A stretch of DNA of 64,000 bases from Streptomyces toyocaensis (GTDB lineage: Bacteria > Actinomycetota > Actinomycetes > Streptomycetales > Streptomycetaceae): the NCBI RefSeq assembly GCF_000725125.1, contig NZ_JFCB01000010.1, positions 1-64,000 on the forward strand, in the 5' to 3' direction. The notes below the pieces were generated by a model. It did no database searches. It was not told where the DNA came from and worked only from the letters and a program-made list of their open reading frames with translations. This document shows, in pieces, positions 21,353 through 30,110 of the stretch. A program made the translations under genes and the position numbers. Position 1 is the first letter of the stretch, and every line of letters begins with the position of its first letter.

Positions 21353-21393
21353 GACAGGGGGGACGCGCCCGGGCCGGGCGCGTCCCCCCTGTC
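21353..21393. terminator. Bidirectional terminator after gatB, 19-bp perfect stem
   Basis: The arms at 21353-21371 and 21375-21393 are exact inverted complements around a three-base loop, GGC. It starts 14 bases after the gatB stop and ends 28 bases before the convergent methyltransferase stop, so it should end both transcripts. It has no T-tract. Confidence 0.9.
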
Positions 21394-21421
21394 GTGCGAT
21401 CAGCGGCGGTCCGTCACGAGG

Positions 21422-22225
21422 TCAGGGCCGGCGTCCCACGACGCGCGCGAAGCCCAGGGTGCGGCCCTGGTCCGCGCGCAGCAGGTCTCCGTTCTCCCGG
21501 CTCATCCGCACGTGCAACTCCTCCGTGCTCTCCTCCGTGACGACGTCGCACCAGAGCAGCCACTCCCGCCAGCCGTCCGGCAGCCAGTCGGCCGTCTCGA
21601 CCTCCACGGCCCCGCTGCGGGTCCAGTGGCGGCGCCACCAGGCGGGACTGTGGAAGCACCAGAACGCGGGGTCCCAGAAGGGCTTCAGGTGCTCCGGCGG
21701 CTCGGTTCCCCCGATCTCCTCGGGGATCGCCGGGACGACGACGCCGATCCGCCCGCCGGGCCTGAGCAGCCGGGCCAGTGTCGGGAGGTAGAGGTCGTCG
21801 GTGCCGAAGTACTGGTACGCGTCGATCGACACGATCGCGTCGAAGCTCTCCTCACCGAACGGCAGGTCGTGCGCCTCGGCGAGCACCGGCAGCACCCGGT
21901 CGGCGACGCCGGCTTCGGCGATCCGGCGGGCGTTGTCGTCCGGCCTGATCCACAGGTCGGCCGCGGTGACCTGGAGGTCGTACTCCTTGGCCAGGAAGAC
22001 CGAGGTCATGGCGCGGCCACAGCCCAGGTCGAGCACACGTGCGCCGGGGCGCAGCGTGTCGAGGCCGAGGGCCGGGGCGAGCCACTCCAGCAGCCACAGC
22101 GCGTGCGGGCCCATCGCGTTGTCGACGGTCCAGCGGGCGTCGTAGGCGCTGCTGCGTGGGTAGCGGGGGAGGGTGAGGCGGCTAGCGAGGTCGTCTTGCG
22201 GGGTGTTCGATGTGATGTCCGACAT
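21422..22225 (-). CDS. SAM-dependent methyltransferase
   Basis: The product has 267 residues from the ATG at 22223-22225, preceded on that strand by AAGGAG with an 11-base gap. The SAM-binding motif I is RVLDLGCGRAMTSVFLAKEY and the acidic strand-2 end is VTAADLWI. Post-I and motif IV-V are FDAIVSIDAYQYFG and RLLRPGGRIGVVVP. The C-terminal half has aromatic-rich parts (FWDPAFWCFHSPAWWRRHW) that could shape a substrate pocket. The substrate is unknown. It is separate from gatB through the bidirectional terminator. Confidence 0.87.
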   Translation of the reverse strand: MSDITSNTPQDDLASRLTLPRYPRSSAYDARWTVDNAMGPHALWLLEWLAPALGLDTLRPGARVLDLGCGRAMTSVFLAKEYDLQVTAADLWIRPDDNARRIAEAGVADRVLPVLAEAHDLPFGEESFDAIVSIDAYQYFGTDDLYLPTLARLLRPGGRIGVVVPAIPEEIGGTEPPEHLKPFWDPAFWCFHSPAWWRRHWTRSGAVEVETADWLPDGWREWLLWCDVVTEESTEELHVRMSRENGDLLRADQGRTLGFARVVGRRP

Positions 22226-22412
22226 CGGTGAACGGGCTCCTTGGGGCCGTGAAGCGGGAAGGGGTCGCGTCGGAGATCGGACGGACAAGCATCGAAGCAC
22301 CTGCTTCGGCCGGCGGCGTTCTGCCGCGGAACGTCGGACCGGCGGACGTTAACAGGTGCCCACCGGGACCCGCATCCGGATTTCCGGGTCCGACGCGCTA
22401 CGCTCCCGCGCC

Positions 22413-22757
22413 ATGAGCGGACGCGCTGATTCCGACCCGCCCCCGGACACTCGGGCCGATGACGTCGCCGGCCTCGACGAGGAGCGGGCCGGGCGGGCCG
22501 GTGACGGGGAGGGCGAGGCACGGCGGGCGAGGTGGGCCGCGGCCGGTGCCGGAGGTGTGCTGGCCCTCGCGGGGGTGGCCGCGGCGCTGCTCCGGGTCAC
22601 CGGCTCCGCGCCGGCCCTCGTCCCGGCCGCGTACGCCGGCGGGGCCGTCGTGTGTGGCCTGGCGGGTGTTCTGGGGCTGCGGGGGCGTACGCGCAGGGCG
22701 TTGTGGCTGCTGGTCGCGGGACTCCTGGTGATGGCGCTCGGGGACCACTTCGACTGA
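22413..22757 (+). CDS. Small membrane protein of unknown function
   Basis: The product has 114 residues from ATG 22413. An upstream start at 22356 has no better ribosome binding site. The first 50 residues are acidic and polar (ADSDPPPDTRADDVAGLDEE). Then come three short hydrophobic stretches: WAAAGAGGVLALAGVAAALL, ALVPAAYAGGAVVCGLAGVL, and ALWLLVAGLLVMALG. No motif is recognised. It ends 160 bases before the MMPL transporter and could share its transcript or precede it. Confidence 0.65.
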   Translation: MSGRADSDPPPDTRADDVAGLDEERAGRAGDGEGEARRARWAAAGAGGVLALAGVAAALLRVTGSAPALVPAAYAGGAVVCGLAGVLGLRGRTRRALWLLVAGLLVMALGDHFD

Positions 22758-22917
22758 CCGGTCCCGGAAATGTGAGTTAGTGCACGAAAGCGACAAACGA
22801 TCATTTTTACCTGTAACAGTGGCAGTGCATTGCTCATGCGTTCTTTGCGGGCTGTTCGGTATTCGTTCGACTGTTCCCGGCCAAAGATCCACACCGAGTC
22901 ACCCTGGGAGCACGTCC

Positions 22918-25164
22918 GTGGCAGCCCTTGCACGCTGGTGTGTCCAACGCCGTCTCGTCGTCGTCCTGCTCTGGCTCCTCGCCCTCGGCGGGGTCGCCGC
23001 GGGCGCCTTCGCCGCCGGTTCCGCCTACTCCAACGACTACGAGGTGCCCGCCACCGAGTCCGGCCGGGCGACCGAGCTGCTCGCGGAGGGCTTCCCCGAC
23101 CTCGGGGGCGACAGCGACAACGTGGTCTGGCACACGTCGTCCGGCAGTGTCCGGGACACCGGCGTCGAGCAGGCCATGACCCGCACCCTGGACCGGATCG
23201 AGGACCTGCCGGGCGTCGCCGCCGTGAGCGGTCCGTACGACGAGGGGGGCGCCGGACGGGTCAGCCAGGACGGCCGCACCGCCTACGCCACGGTCACCTT
23301 CCAGGACCAGGCCAACGAGATCGAGGCCGGTGAGGCCGCGGACGTGGTGGAGACGGCCAAGGCCGCCGAGACCGACGGACTGCGCGTCGAGCTGAGCGGC
23401 AGCGCCGTCGAGCTCAGCGAGTCCTCCGGCGGGCACACGGCCGAGATCGTCGGCGTGCTGGTCGCCGCCGTCGTCCTCTTCCTCGCCTTCGGCTCGCTCG
23501 CCGCCTCCCTGCTGCCCATCGCCACCGCCCTGGTCGGCGTCGGTACCGCCTACGCGGGGATCGTGCTGCTCGGGCACGTGATGACCGTCGCCGACTTCGC
23601 GCCCATGCTCGGCATGCTGATCGGGCTCGGCGTGGGCATCGACTACGCGCTGTTCATCGTCACCCGGCACCGACGCGGACTCAAGCGCGGCCTCAGCGTG
23701 ACCGAGGCCGCCACCAACGCCGTCGCCACCACCGGACGGGCCGTCGTCTTCGCGGGTGCGACCGTGTGCATAGCCCTGCTGGGCATGCTGATCCTGCGGC
23801 TGAACTTCCTCAACGGCGTCGCCATCGCCGCCTCGCTCACCGTGGTGCTGACCGTCGCCGCGTCGGTCACCCTGCTGCCCGCCCTGCTGTCGTCGATCGG
23901 CATGCGCGCGCTCAGCCGCCGCGAGCGGCGGCGGCTCGCCGAGCACGGGCCCGAGCCGGAGGTGCCGACCGGGTTCGCGGCCCGCTGGTCGGCGTTCGTG
24001 GAACGCCACCCGAAGCTGCTCGGCGCCGTCGCGGTCGTCGTCATGGCCGTCCTCGCGCTGCCCACCCTCTCGCTGCACCTGGGCACCTCCGACCAGGGCA
24101 ACGACCCCAAGACCTCCACCACACGCCAGGCCTACGACCTCCTCGCCGACGGCTTCGGCCCCGGCGTGAACGGTCCGCTCACCCTCGTCACCGAGGTCGA
24201 CGGCGCCGAGGACCGGCTCGCCCTGGACAACCTCGGCGGCACCCTGCGCGCCACCGACGGCGTCGCCTCGGCGTCGCCGGTGACCTACGGCCAGGGCGGC
24301 GACACCGCCTACCTCACCGTCGTACCGGAGTCGTCGCCGCAGTCGAAGGCGACCAGCGACCTGGTCGACCGGCTGCGCTCCGACGTGCTGCCCCGCGCCG
24401 AGTCGGGCACCTCGCTCGACGTGCACGTGGGTGGCGTGACGGCCGGCTACGACGACTTCGCCGACGTCATCGTCGACAAGCTGCCCCTCTTCGTCGGCGT
24501 CGTGATCGGCCTCGGCTGTCTGCTGCTCCTGCTGGCCTTCCGCTCGATCGGCATACCGCTCAAGGCCGCCGCGATGAACGTGGCCGCCGTCGCCGCCGCG
24601 TTCGGCGTGGTCGTCGCGATATTCCAGTGGGGCTGGGGCAGCGAACTGCTCGGCCTGGGCCGGGCCGGCCCCATCGAACCCTTCCTGCCCGTGATCATGG
24701 TGTCCGTCCTCTTCGGGCTCTCCATGGACTACCAGGTCTTCCTGGTGAGCCGGATGTACGAGGAGTGGCTGGAGACACGAGACAACCGGCGCGCCGTCCG
24801 CGTCGGCCTCGCGGAGACCAGCCGGGTCATCAACTCGGCCGCCGTGATCATGATTTCCGTCTTCCTCGCCTTCGTGCTCAGCGGAGACCGCGTGATCGCC
24901 ATGTTCGGCATCGCGCTCGCCGCGGCCGTCGCCCTCGACGCCTTCGTGCTGCGCACCCTGCTCGTCCCCGCGCTGATGCATCTGCTCGGCGGCGCCAACT
25001 GGTGGCTGCCGCGCTCGCTGGACCGCGTCCTGCCCCGGATCAGCATCGAACCGCCCGAGGCCCGTGCCACCCATGAGAGGCTGGCCGCCGCCACGGACGC
25101 CGAGGTGGCGGACGTGCTGGCCGAGGAGGATCGACAGCGGGATGTACGCGATACGACTGGGTGA
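22918..25164 (+). CDS. MMPL family transporter (RND-type)
   Basis: The product has 748 residues from GTG 22918, after TGGGAG. MMPL proteins are proton-driven exporters of lipids or drugs. The usual two halves are visible, each with a periplasmic loop (residues about 40-170 and 395-520) and a bundle of helices. The first half has MLGMLIGLGVGIDYALFIVT, the family's Asp-Tyr pair in TM4. The second half has the matching VLFGLSMDYQVFLVSRMYEE. Length and arrangement are complete. Its substrate is unknown. The gap before it holds an unusually AT-rich patch. The acetyltransferase gene starts within its last 23 bases, so the two are co-transcribed. Confidence 0.93.
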   Translation: MAALARWCVQRRLVVVLLWLLALGGVAAGAFAAGSAYSNDYEVPATESGRATELLAEGFPDLGGDSDNVVWHTSSGSVRDTGVEQAMTRTLDRIEDLPGVAAVSGPYDEGGAGRVSQDGRTAYATVTFQDQANEIEAGEAADVVETAKAAETDGLRVELSGSAVELSESSGGHTAEIVGVLVAAVVLFLAFGSLAASLLPIATALVGVGTAYAGIVLLGHVMTVADFAPMLGMLIGLGVGIDYALFIVTRHRRGLKRGLSVTEAATNAVATTGRAVVFAGATVCIALLGMLILRLNFLNGVAIAASLTVVLTVAASVTLLPALLSSIGMRALSRRERRRLAEHGPEPEVPTGFAARWSAFVERHPKLLGAVAVVVMAVLALPTLSLHLGTSDQGNDPKTSTTRQAYDLLADGFGPGVNGPLTLVTEVDGAEDRLALDNLGGTLRATDGVASASPVTYGQGGDTAYLTVVPESSPQSKATSDLVDRLRSDVLPRAESGTSLDVHVGGVTAGYDDFADVIVDKLPLFVGVVIGLGCLLLLLAFRSIGIPLKAAAMNVAAVAAAFGVVVAIFQWGWGSELLGLGRAGPIEPFLPVIMVSVLFGLSMDYQVFLVSRMYEEWLETRDNRRAVRVGLAETSRVINSAAVIMISVFLAFVLSGDRVIAMFGIALAAAVALDAFVLRTLLVPALMHLLGGANWWLPRSLDRVLPRISIEPPEARATHERLAAATDAEVADVLAEEDRQRDVRDTTG

Positions 25165-25714
25165 CGACGGAGCGGAACTGCGCCCGCTGGAACCCTGGCA
25201 CGCCGAGGAGTTCCTCGCCCACCTGGACCGGGGCCGGGAGTTCATCAACCAGTACGTCCCCTTCGGGTCCCGGGCCACGGACCTGACCGGCGCGCGGGAG
25301 GCGCTCCAGCGGTACGCCGACTGGCGCGCCGCCGACACGGCCTCGCTGCACGGGCTGTGGCTGGACGGCACGCTCGTGGGCGGAGTGCTCACCCTGAACT
25401 TCGACGCCGGGAACGGCACCTGCGAGGTCGGCTGCTGGCTGGAGCCCGCCGCCACGGGACGCGGCCTCGTCACCCGCGCGATGCGGGTGCTCATCGACTG
25501 GGCGGTCGAGGAGCGCGGTATCCACCGCGTCGAATGGGTCGCCGCGGCGGGCAACGTTCCGAGCATCGACGTCGCCCGCCGGCTCGGCATGACCCGCGAC
25601 GGCGTGCGCCGTGAGGCCCATCTCCACCACGGCGTACGCCACGACCTGGAGGTGTGGTCCGTCCTCGCCCCGGAATGGCGCGCACGGGGAAGCCACCGGC
25701 ACGGCGGTCGTTGA
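25142..25714 (+). CDS. GNAT acetyltransferase (RimJ/RimL type)
   Basis: The product has 190 residues from ATG 25142, which overlaps the end of the MMPL gene by 23 bases. RimJ/L-type N-acetyltransferases acetylate protein N-termini or small amines using acetyl-CoA. It reads LRPLEPWHAEEFL, then VGGVLTLNFDAGNGTCEVGC, WLEPAATGRGLVTRAMR with the pyrophosphate-binding loop, and VEWVAAAGNVPSIDVARRLG. The C-terminal tail LHHGVRHDLEVWSVLAPEW is typical. The substrate is unknown, but the overlap with MMPL implies the two act together or share regulation. Confidence 0.88.
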   Translation: MYAIRLGDDGAELRPLEPWHAEEFLAHLDRGREFINQYVPFGSRATDLTGAREALQRYADWRAADTASLHGLWLDGTLVGGVLTLNFDAGNGTCEVGCWLEPAATGRGLVTRAMRVLIDWAVEERGIHRVEWVAAAGNVPSIDVARRLGMTRDGVRREAHLHHGVRHDLEVWSVLAPEWRARGSHRHGGR

Positions 25715-25748
25715 GCGGATTCTCAGAGAGCGTCCGTACGGTGCGTGC

Positions 25749-26273
25749 ATGGGAACCAGGACAGAGGACGAGACCGAAGCCGGCACCGGTGCCGACACCG
25801 AGCGCGACGCGACGGCGGTGGAGGCCGCCGGGCAGGACGGAACTGAGGCCGGCGAGCAGGCCGGGAAGCAGGGCCCGTCCGGCGTCGGACAGGGTGCCGC
25901 GGCCGTCGTCTCGGCGGCGCTCGGCCTCGTCTCGCTCACCGGCGGCTGGCCGGGCACGGTCGCCGCAGCGCGCGAGACGCTCCTTGGGCAGTTGGAGACG
26001 GCCGCGGACGCCGGTGTCGCCACCCAGGTCAAGGAGGTGTACGGCGACGCCTGGAGCACCACCGCGCTGTGGGGCGGCCTCTTCGCCCTGACCGCACTGA
26101 TCGTGGGCGTCGTGGTGCTCGCCAGGCCCGCCTTCGGCACGCCGGGCCGTACGGTCAGGGCGCCGTGGATCATGTCGGTCGCCTGGGCGGGTGTCTCGCT
26201 CGGCGTGATCGGACTGCTCCTCGCGGTCCTCACGTACACCGGCGTGCTCCTGGGTCTGCCCGCCACCGGCTGA
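25749..26273 (+). CDS. Unknown membrane protein with acidic N-terminus
   Basis: The product has 174 residues from ATG 25749. The first 55 residues are acidic and low in hydrophobics (TRTEDETEAGTGADTERDAT). Three hydrophobic segments follow: near 55-75 (GAAAVVSAALGLVSLTGG), 100-120 (WGGLFALTALIVGVVVL) and 140-165 (WIMSVAWAGVSLGVIGLLLA). Between helices one and two is a helix with RETLLGQLETAAD. I do not recognise a named family. It is 34 bases after the acetyltransferase gene on the same strand and may belong to that unit. Confidence 0.7.
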   Translation: MGTRTEDETEAGTGADTERDATAVEAAGQDGTEAGEQAGKQGPSGVGQGAAAVVSAALGLVSLTGGWPGTVAAARETLLGQLETAADAGVATQVKEVYGDAWSTTALWGGLFALTALIVGVVVLARPAFGTPGRTVRAPWIMSVAWAGVSLGVIGLLLAVLTYTGVLLGLPATG

Positions 26274-26518
26274 GCCGGCGGGGCTCACCAGGAGGCTCCG
26301 GGCAACCACGAGGCGCCCGGCGCGGATCCGGGGCAGCGAGCCGGCCGAGGCATCTAAGGAGGCCCCGATCCGCCGGGGCATCACTCTAAGTGCCTTCTAA
26401 GGCCCCGCGCCCATTGAAGATACGGAACTCTCCCGATGTGGCAGGTCCGCCTTGGAGACGAAGGTGGAGGCATCGAAAACAAGTGATGCCGACACCGACT
26501 CCGCCAGGGGGACACACC

Positions 26519-26704
26519 ATGTTCGAGTACGCACTCCACCAGCTCCGCCACGACGAGCTCGTCCGCGTCGCCGAGCACGAGCGCCAGGTCCGTGAGGTCC
26601 TCCGTCTCCGCCGTGCCGCGCGCCGCGAAGCCGCCGTACGCGGCGCCGAGACCGAGAGCCATACGCGCCGCCACCGGCGCTCCCCGTTCGCCCGGGCCGC
26701 ATGA
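26519..26704 (+). CDS. Small basic protein upstream of the LuxR gene
   Basis: The product has 61 residues from ATG 26519, with a purine-rich AGGGGG at 26505-26511. The sequence is mostly a charged helix (LHQLRHDELVRVAEHERQVR) followed by an Arg-rich tail with RLRRAARREA, RRHRR and FARAA. It is not hydrophobic and has no known motif. It lies just before the large LuxR gene and is separated from it by 110 bases. A coiled-coil or nucleic-acid-binding role is possible, but that is guesswork. Confidence 0.6.
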   Translation: MFEYALHQLRHDELVRVAEHERQVREVLRLRRAARREAAVRGAETESHTRRHRRSPFARAA

Positions 26705-26814
26705 GCCCGCCGCGGGTGACGGCGACCGCACGGGGGTCGGCCGCCGTCCCCGCGAAGGACCGGGCGGCTCGTCCGGGGAGGAAAACCGGTCCCCCGTTGT
26801 CGGAGGTGCGTGCG

Positions 26815-29800
26815 ATGCTCGGGGGCGTGGAGACCAAGTCCGTCAGTCCGGTGTTCGTCGGCCGCACCTCAGAACTCGGCACCCTCAACAGCGCGCTCGC
26901 CCGCGCCGAGCTCGGTGCCGGTGAGCCGCAGGCACTGCTGGTCGGTGGCGAGGCCGGCGTCGGGAAGACCCGCCTCGTCGAGGAATTCGCCGCGGCGGCC
27001 CGCCGCAGAGGCGCGATCGTCGCGCTCGGCGGATGCGTGGAGATCGGCGCCGACGGACTGCCGTTCGCCCCCTTCTCCACCGCCCTGCGCCAACTGCGCC
27101 GAGAGCTGCCGGAACAGCTCGCCGCGGCAGCGGCCGGGCAGGAGGAGGAACTGGCCCGCCTGCTGCCCGAACTCGGCGCCGCCGCCGCCCGCGAGGCCCG
27201 CCGCGACGAGCAGGGCATGGCCCGCCTCTTCGAACTCACCGCCCGCCTGCTGGAACGGGTCGCCGCCGACCACACCGTCGTCCTCGCCCTGGAGGACCTG
27301 CACTGGGCCGACGCCTCCACCCGCCATCTGCTCGCCTATCTCTTCCGCACCCTGCGCACCGGCCGCCTCGTCGTCCTCGCGACCTACCGCTCCGACGACA
27401 TCCACCGCCGGCACCCGCTGCGCCCCCTCCTCGCCGAACTCGACCGGGTCCGCACGGTCCAGCGCGTCGAACTCGGCCGGTTCAACCGCGAGGAGGTCCA
27501 CCGTCAGATCGCCGGCATCCTCGCCCGCGAACCCGAACCCGACCGTGTCGACGACATCTTCGAGCGCTCCGACGGCAACGCCTTCTTCGTCGAGGAGCTC
27601 GCCGTCGCCGCCGACGAGGGATGCTGCACCGGCCTCACCGACTCCCTGCGCGACCTGCTCCTGGTCCGCGTCGAGGGCCTGCCGGAGAGTGCCCAGCGGG
27701 TCGCCCGGATCGTCGCCGAGGGCGGCTCCACCGTCGAGGACCGGCTGCTGGCCGCCGTGGCCCGGCTCACCGAGGACGACCTCATCGAGGCCCTGCGCGC
27801 CGCCGTCAACGCCAGCATCCTCGCGCCCGCACCCGAGCGCGACGGCTACCGCTTCCGCCACTCCCTGGTCCGCGAGGCAGTCAGCGACGACCTCCTGCCC
27901 GGCGAACGGTCCCGCCTCAACCGCCGCTACGCCGAGGCGCTGGAAGCCGACCCCACGCTCGTCCCCGCCGATGAGCGGGTGACCCGCCTGGCCAGCTACT
28001 GGTACCACGCCCATGACGCCGCCAAGGCCCTGCCCGTCGTCCTCGACGCCTCCGTCGAGGCCCGCCGGCGCCATGCCCACTCCGAGCAACTGCGCCTGCT
28101 GGAGCGGGCCATGGAGCTGTGGGAGGCCGTCCCCGACGCCGTACGCGCCACCCTGCGCCCCCTCGACTACGCCGAGGCCTACCCTCCCTGTGGCTGCGAC
28201 CCCGCGACCACACCGCTGCGCTACCTCGACCTGATGGCCGAAGCCGCCGTCGCCGGCCGTCTGTGCGGGGAGCGGGAACGCTCGTTGAAGATCACCAAGA
28301 GGGCGCTGCGCCTCCTCGACGAGGAGCCCGACCCCCTGCGTGCCGCCTGGTTCTGGGTGCAGCGCTCGCGGCTCACCCAGGCCCTCGCCCGCGGTGACGG
28401 CTGGGCCGAACTCGGCACCGCGCAGGACCTGGTGCGCGGACTGCCCCCCTCCGAGGTGCACGCCGAGGTCCTCGCCTCCGCGGCGAGCTGGTCGATGCTG
28501 CACGAACCCGGACCGGAGGCCATGGCCGCCGCCGAGAGCGCCGTCGAGTACGCGCGCATGGTCGGCGCGCACGACATCGAGCTCAACGCCCGGCTCACCC
28601 TCGGCGGTCTCATGGTCGACGCCGGTGACATCCGGGCCGGGCTCGCCGAGATGTACGAGGTCAAGGACCGGGCGACCGAACTGGGCGTGGACATGGTGGT
28701 CGCCCGCGCCCATGTGAACCTCCCGTCCGTCCTCGAGGGCGTCGGCCGCTCCGAGGAGGCCGCACGCCTCCTCCAGGAGGGCGTCCACGTCACCCGCAGA
28801 CTCGGGCTGCTGGACTCCCAGGGCTGGGTGTGGGGCAACCTCGCCGAGTCCCTCCACTCCCTCGGCCGCTGGGAGGAGGCGGCGCAGGCCGCGGCCAACG
28901 CGCAGCGTCTCGAGCAGAGCGCCAAGCCGCGCGCCGGAGGCTCGATGCGCCTGGCCCACCTCGCGTACGACCGGGGCGACCTGGCCGAGGCCGCCCGCCG
29001 GCTCGCCGACGCCCGCACGTTCTTCGGCACCCACGACCCGATGCCGCAGTACGCCCTCCCCATGAAGTGGGTCGCCGTCGGCATCGCCGCCGCCGAGGGC
29101 CGCCTCCCCGACGCCCGTGCCGAACTGCTCGACGCCCTGGGCACGGGGCTCCCGCCCGGCACCCAGCGCTACGGCTGGCCCCTGCTGCTCGCCGCCACGA
29201 CCGTGGAGGCGGACGCCCACGGCGACCCGGCGGCCGCTCCCGGCCGCGCGGAGATCCTGGAGCGGATCCGCGAGGCGGCCAGGACCCTGGCGACCGGGGT
29301 GCCCGTGTGGCGGGCCTACGACCTCTGGCTGCGGGCCGAGTTGCTGCGCGCCGAGGGCAGGCTCGAACCGGACGAGTGGTCCGCGGCCGTCGAGGCGGTG
29401 GAGCCGCTGGGCCGGCCCTACGACCTGGCACGCGTCCGGTTCCGGCTCGCCGAGGCGCTGCTCGCCTCCGGAGCGGGCGATGACGAGCGGGCCCGCGCCA
29501 CGGAACTGCTGCGGCTGGTCGACGCCGTCGCCGGCCACCTCGGCGCCCGGCCGCTGGCCCGCTCCGCGGCCCGGCTGGCGCGGCGGGCACGGCTCGCGCC
29601 GGCCCCCGTCGTCCGCCAGGCGGCTCCCGGCCCCGCCGATCCGGCCGACGCCCTCGGCCTCACCATCCGGGAGCGCGACGTCCTGCGCCTGGTGGCGGCC
29701 GGCCACACCAACCGCCGTATCGCCGAGGAACTGTTCATCTCCCCGAAGACGGCCAGCGTCCATGTCTCCAACATCCTCGCCAAGCTGGGTGTCTCCGGCC

Positions 29801-29877
29801 GCGGCGAGGCGGCGGCGGTGGCCCATCGGCTCGGCCTGTTCCCGGTGGAGTCCGGGGAACGGCTGGCTGCGCGATGA
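26815..29877 (+). CDS. LuxR-family large ATP-binding (LAL) regulator
   Basis: The product has 1020 residues from ATG 26815, with GGAGGT seven bases upstream. The architecture is an N-terminal AAA-type ATPase (Walker A VGGEAGVGKTRLVEEF near residue 45, Walker B VVLALEDLHWAD near 160), a long helical repeat region (about 400-930) suited to ligand or partner binding, and a C-terminal HTH (LTIRERDVLRLVAAGHTNRR, then IAEELFISPKTASVHVSNIL). This is the LAL class of activator, often found with secondary-metabolite or carbohydrate genes. No biosynthetic cluster adjoins it here, so its target is unknown. A purely local role cannot be excluded. Confidence 0.93.
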   Translation: MLGGVETKSVSPVFVGRTSELGTLNSALARAELGAGEPQALLVGGEAGVGKTRLVEEFAAAARRRGAIVALGGCVEIGADGLPFAPFSTALRQLRRELPEQLAAAAAGQEEELARLLPELGAAAAREARRDEQGMARLFELTARLLERVAADHTVVLALEDLHWADASTRHLLAYLFRTLRTGRLVVLATYRSDDIHRRHPLRPLLAELDRVRTVQRVELGRFNREEVHRQIAGILAREPEPDRVDDIFERSDGNAFFVEELAVAADEGCCTGLTDSLRDLLLVRVEGLPESAQRVARIVAEGGSTVEDRLLAAVARLTEDDLIEALRAAVNASILAPAPERDGYRFRHSLVREAVSDDLLPGERSRLNRRYAEALEADPTLVPADERVTRLASYWYHAHDAAKALPVVLDASVEARRRHAHSEQLRLLERAMELWEAVPDAVRATLRPLDYAEAYPPCGCDPATTPLRYLDLMAEAAVAGRLCGERERSLKITKRALRLLDEEPDPLRAAWFWVQRSRLTQALARGDGWAELGTAQDLVRGLPPSEVHAEVLASAASWSMLHEPGPEAMAAAESAVEYARMVGAHDIELNARLTLGGLMVDAGDIRAGLAEMYEVKDRATELGVDMVVARAHVNLPSVLEGVGRSEEAARLLQEGVHVTRRLGLLDSQGWVWGNLAESLHSLGRWEEAAQAAANAQRLEQSAKPRAGGSMRLAHLAYDRGDLAEAARRLADARTFFGTHDPMPQYALPMKWVAVGIAAAEGRLPDARAELLDALGTGLPPGTQRYGWPLLLAATTVEADAHGDPAAAPGRAEILERIREAARTLATGVPVWRAYDLWLRAELLRAEGRLEPDEWSAAVEAVEPLGRPYDLARVRFRLAEALLASGAGDDERARATELLRLVDAVAGHLGARPLARSAARLARRARLAPAPVVRQAAPGPADPADALGLTIRERDVLRLVAAGHTNRRIAEELFISPKTASVHVSNILAKLGVSGRGEAAAVAHRLGLFPVESGERLAAR

Positions 29878-29914
29878 TGGAGGGACGAAGCATGCCGCCC
29901 TGGGAAGGGGAGCG

Positions 29915-30103
29915 ATGTTCAACGCCTTCGAGGAACTGTTCGCCCCCGGCCGTAAACACACCCATGACGAGCAGAAACGCCTGGAACTGACCCGGGAGGA
30001 CGTCGGCGACGCCGACCCCGGGCGCGGGCCGATAGACCTCGCCTCCGGCAAGGTCACGGTGCGCCCGCCGACGCCCCCTGAGGACGAGGCCGAGGAGGAC
30101 TGA
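29915..30103 (+). CDS. DUF6191-type small protein
   Basis: The product has 62 residues from ATG 29915, with GGGAAGGGGAG before it. The sequence is MFNAFEELFAPGRKHTHDEQ, then RLELTREDVGDADPGRGPID and an acidic tail ending EDEAEED. I associate this with DUF6191, a small Streptomyces family of unknown function. It is soluble and strongly acidic at its end. It lies 37 bases after the LuxR gene and probably shares that transcript. Its stop is 7 bases before the convergent lipoprotein gene's stop. Confidence 0.75.
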   Translation: MFNAFEELFAPGRKHTHDEQKRLELTREDVGDADPGRGPIDLASGKVTVRPPTPPEDEAEED

Positions 30104-30110
30104 CGGGCGG

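Noticed and set aside
22834..25590. Long antisense open frame (over 900 codons) opposite the MMPL gene
   Set aside because: It mirrors the G/C-biased codons of a clear transporter gene. Its product is low-complexity and has no start with a ribosome binding site.
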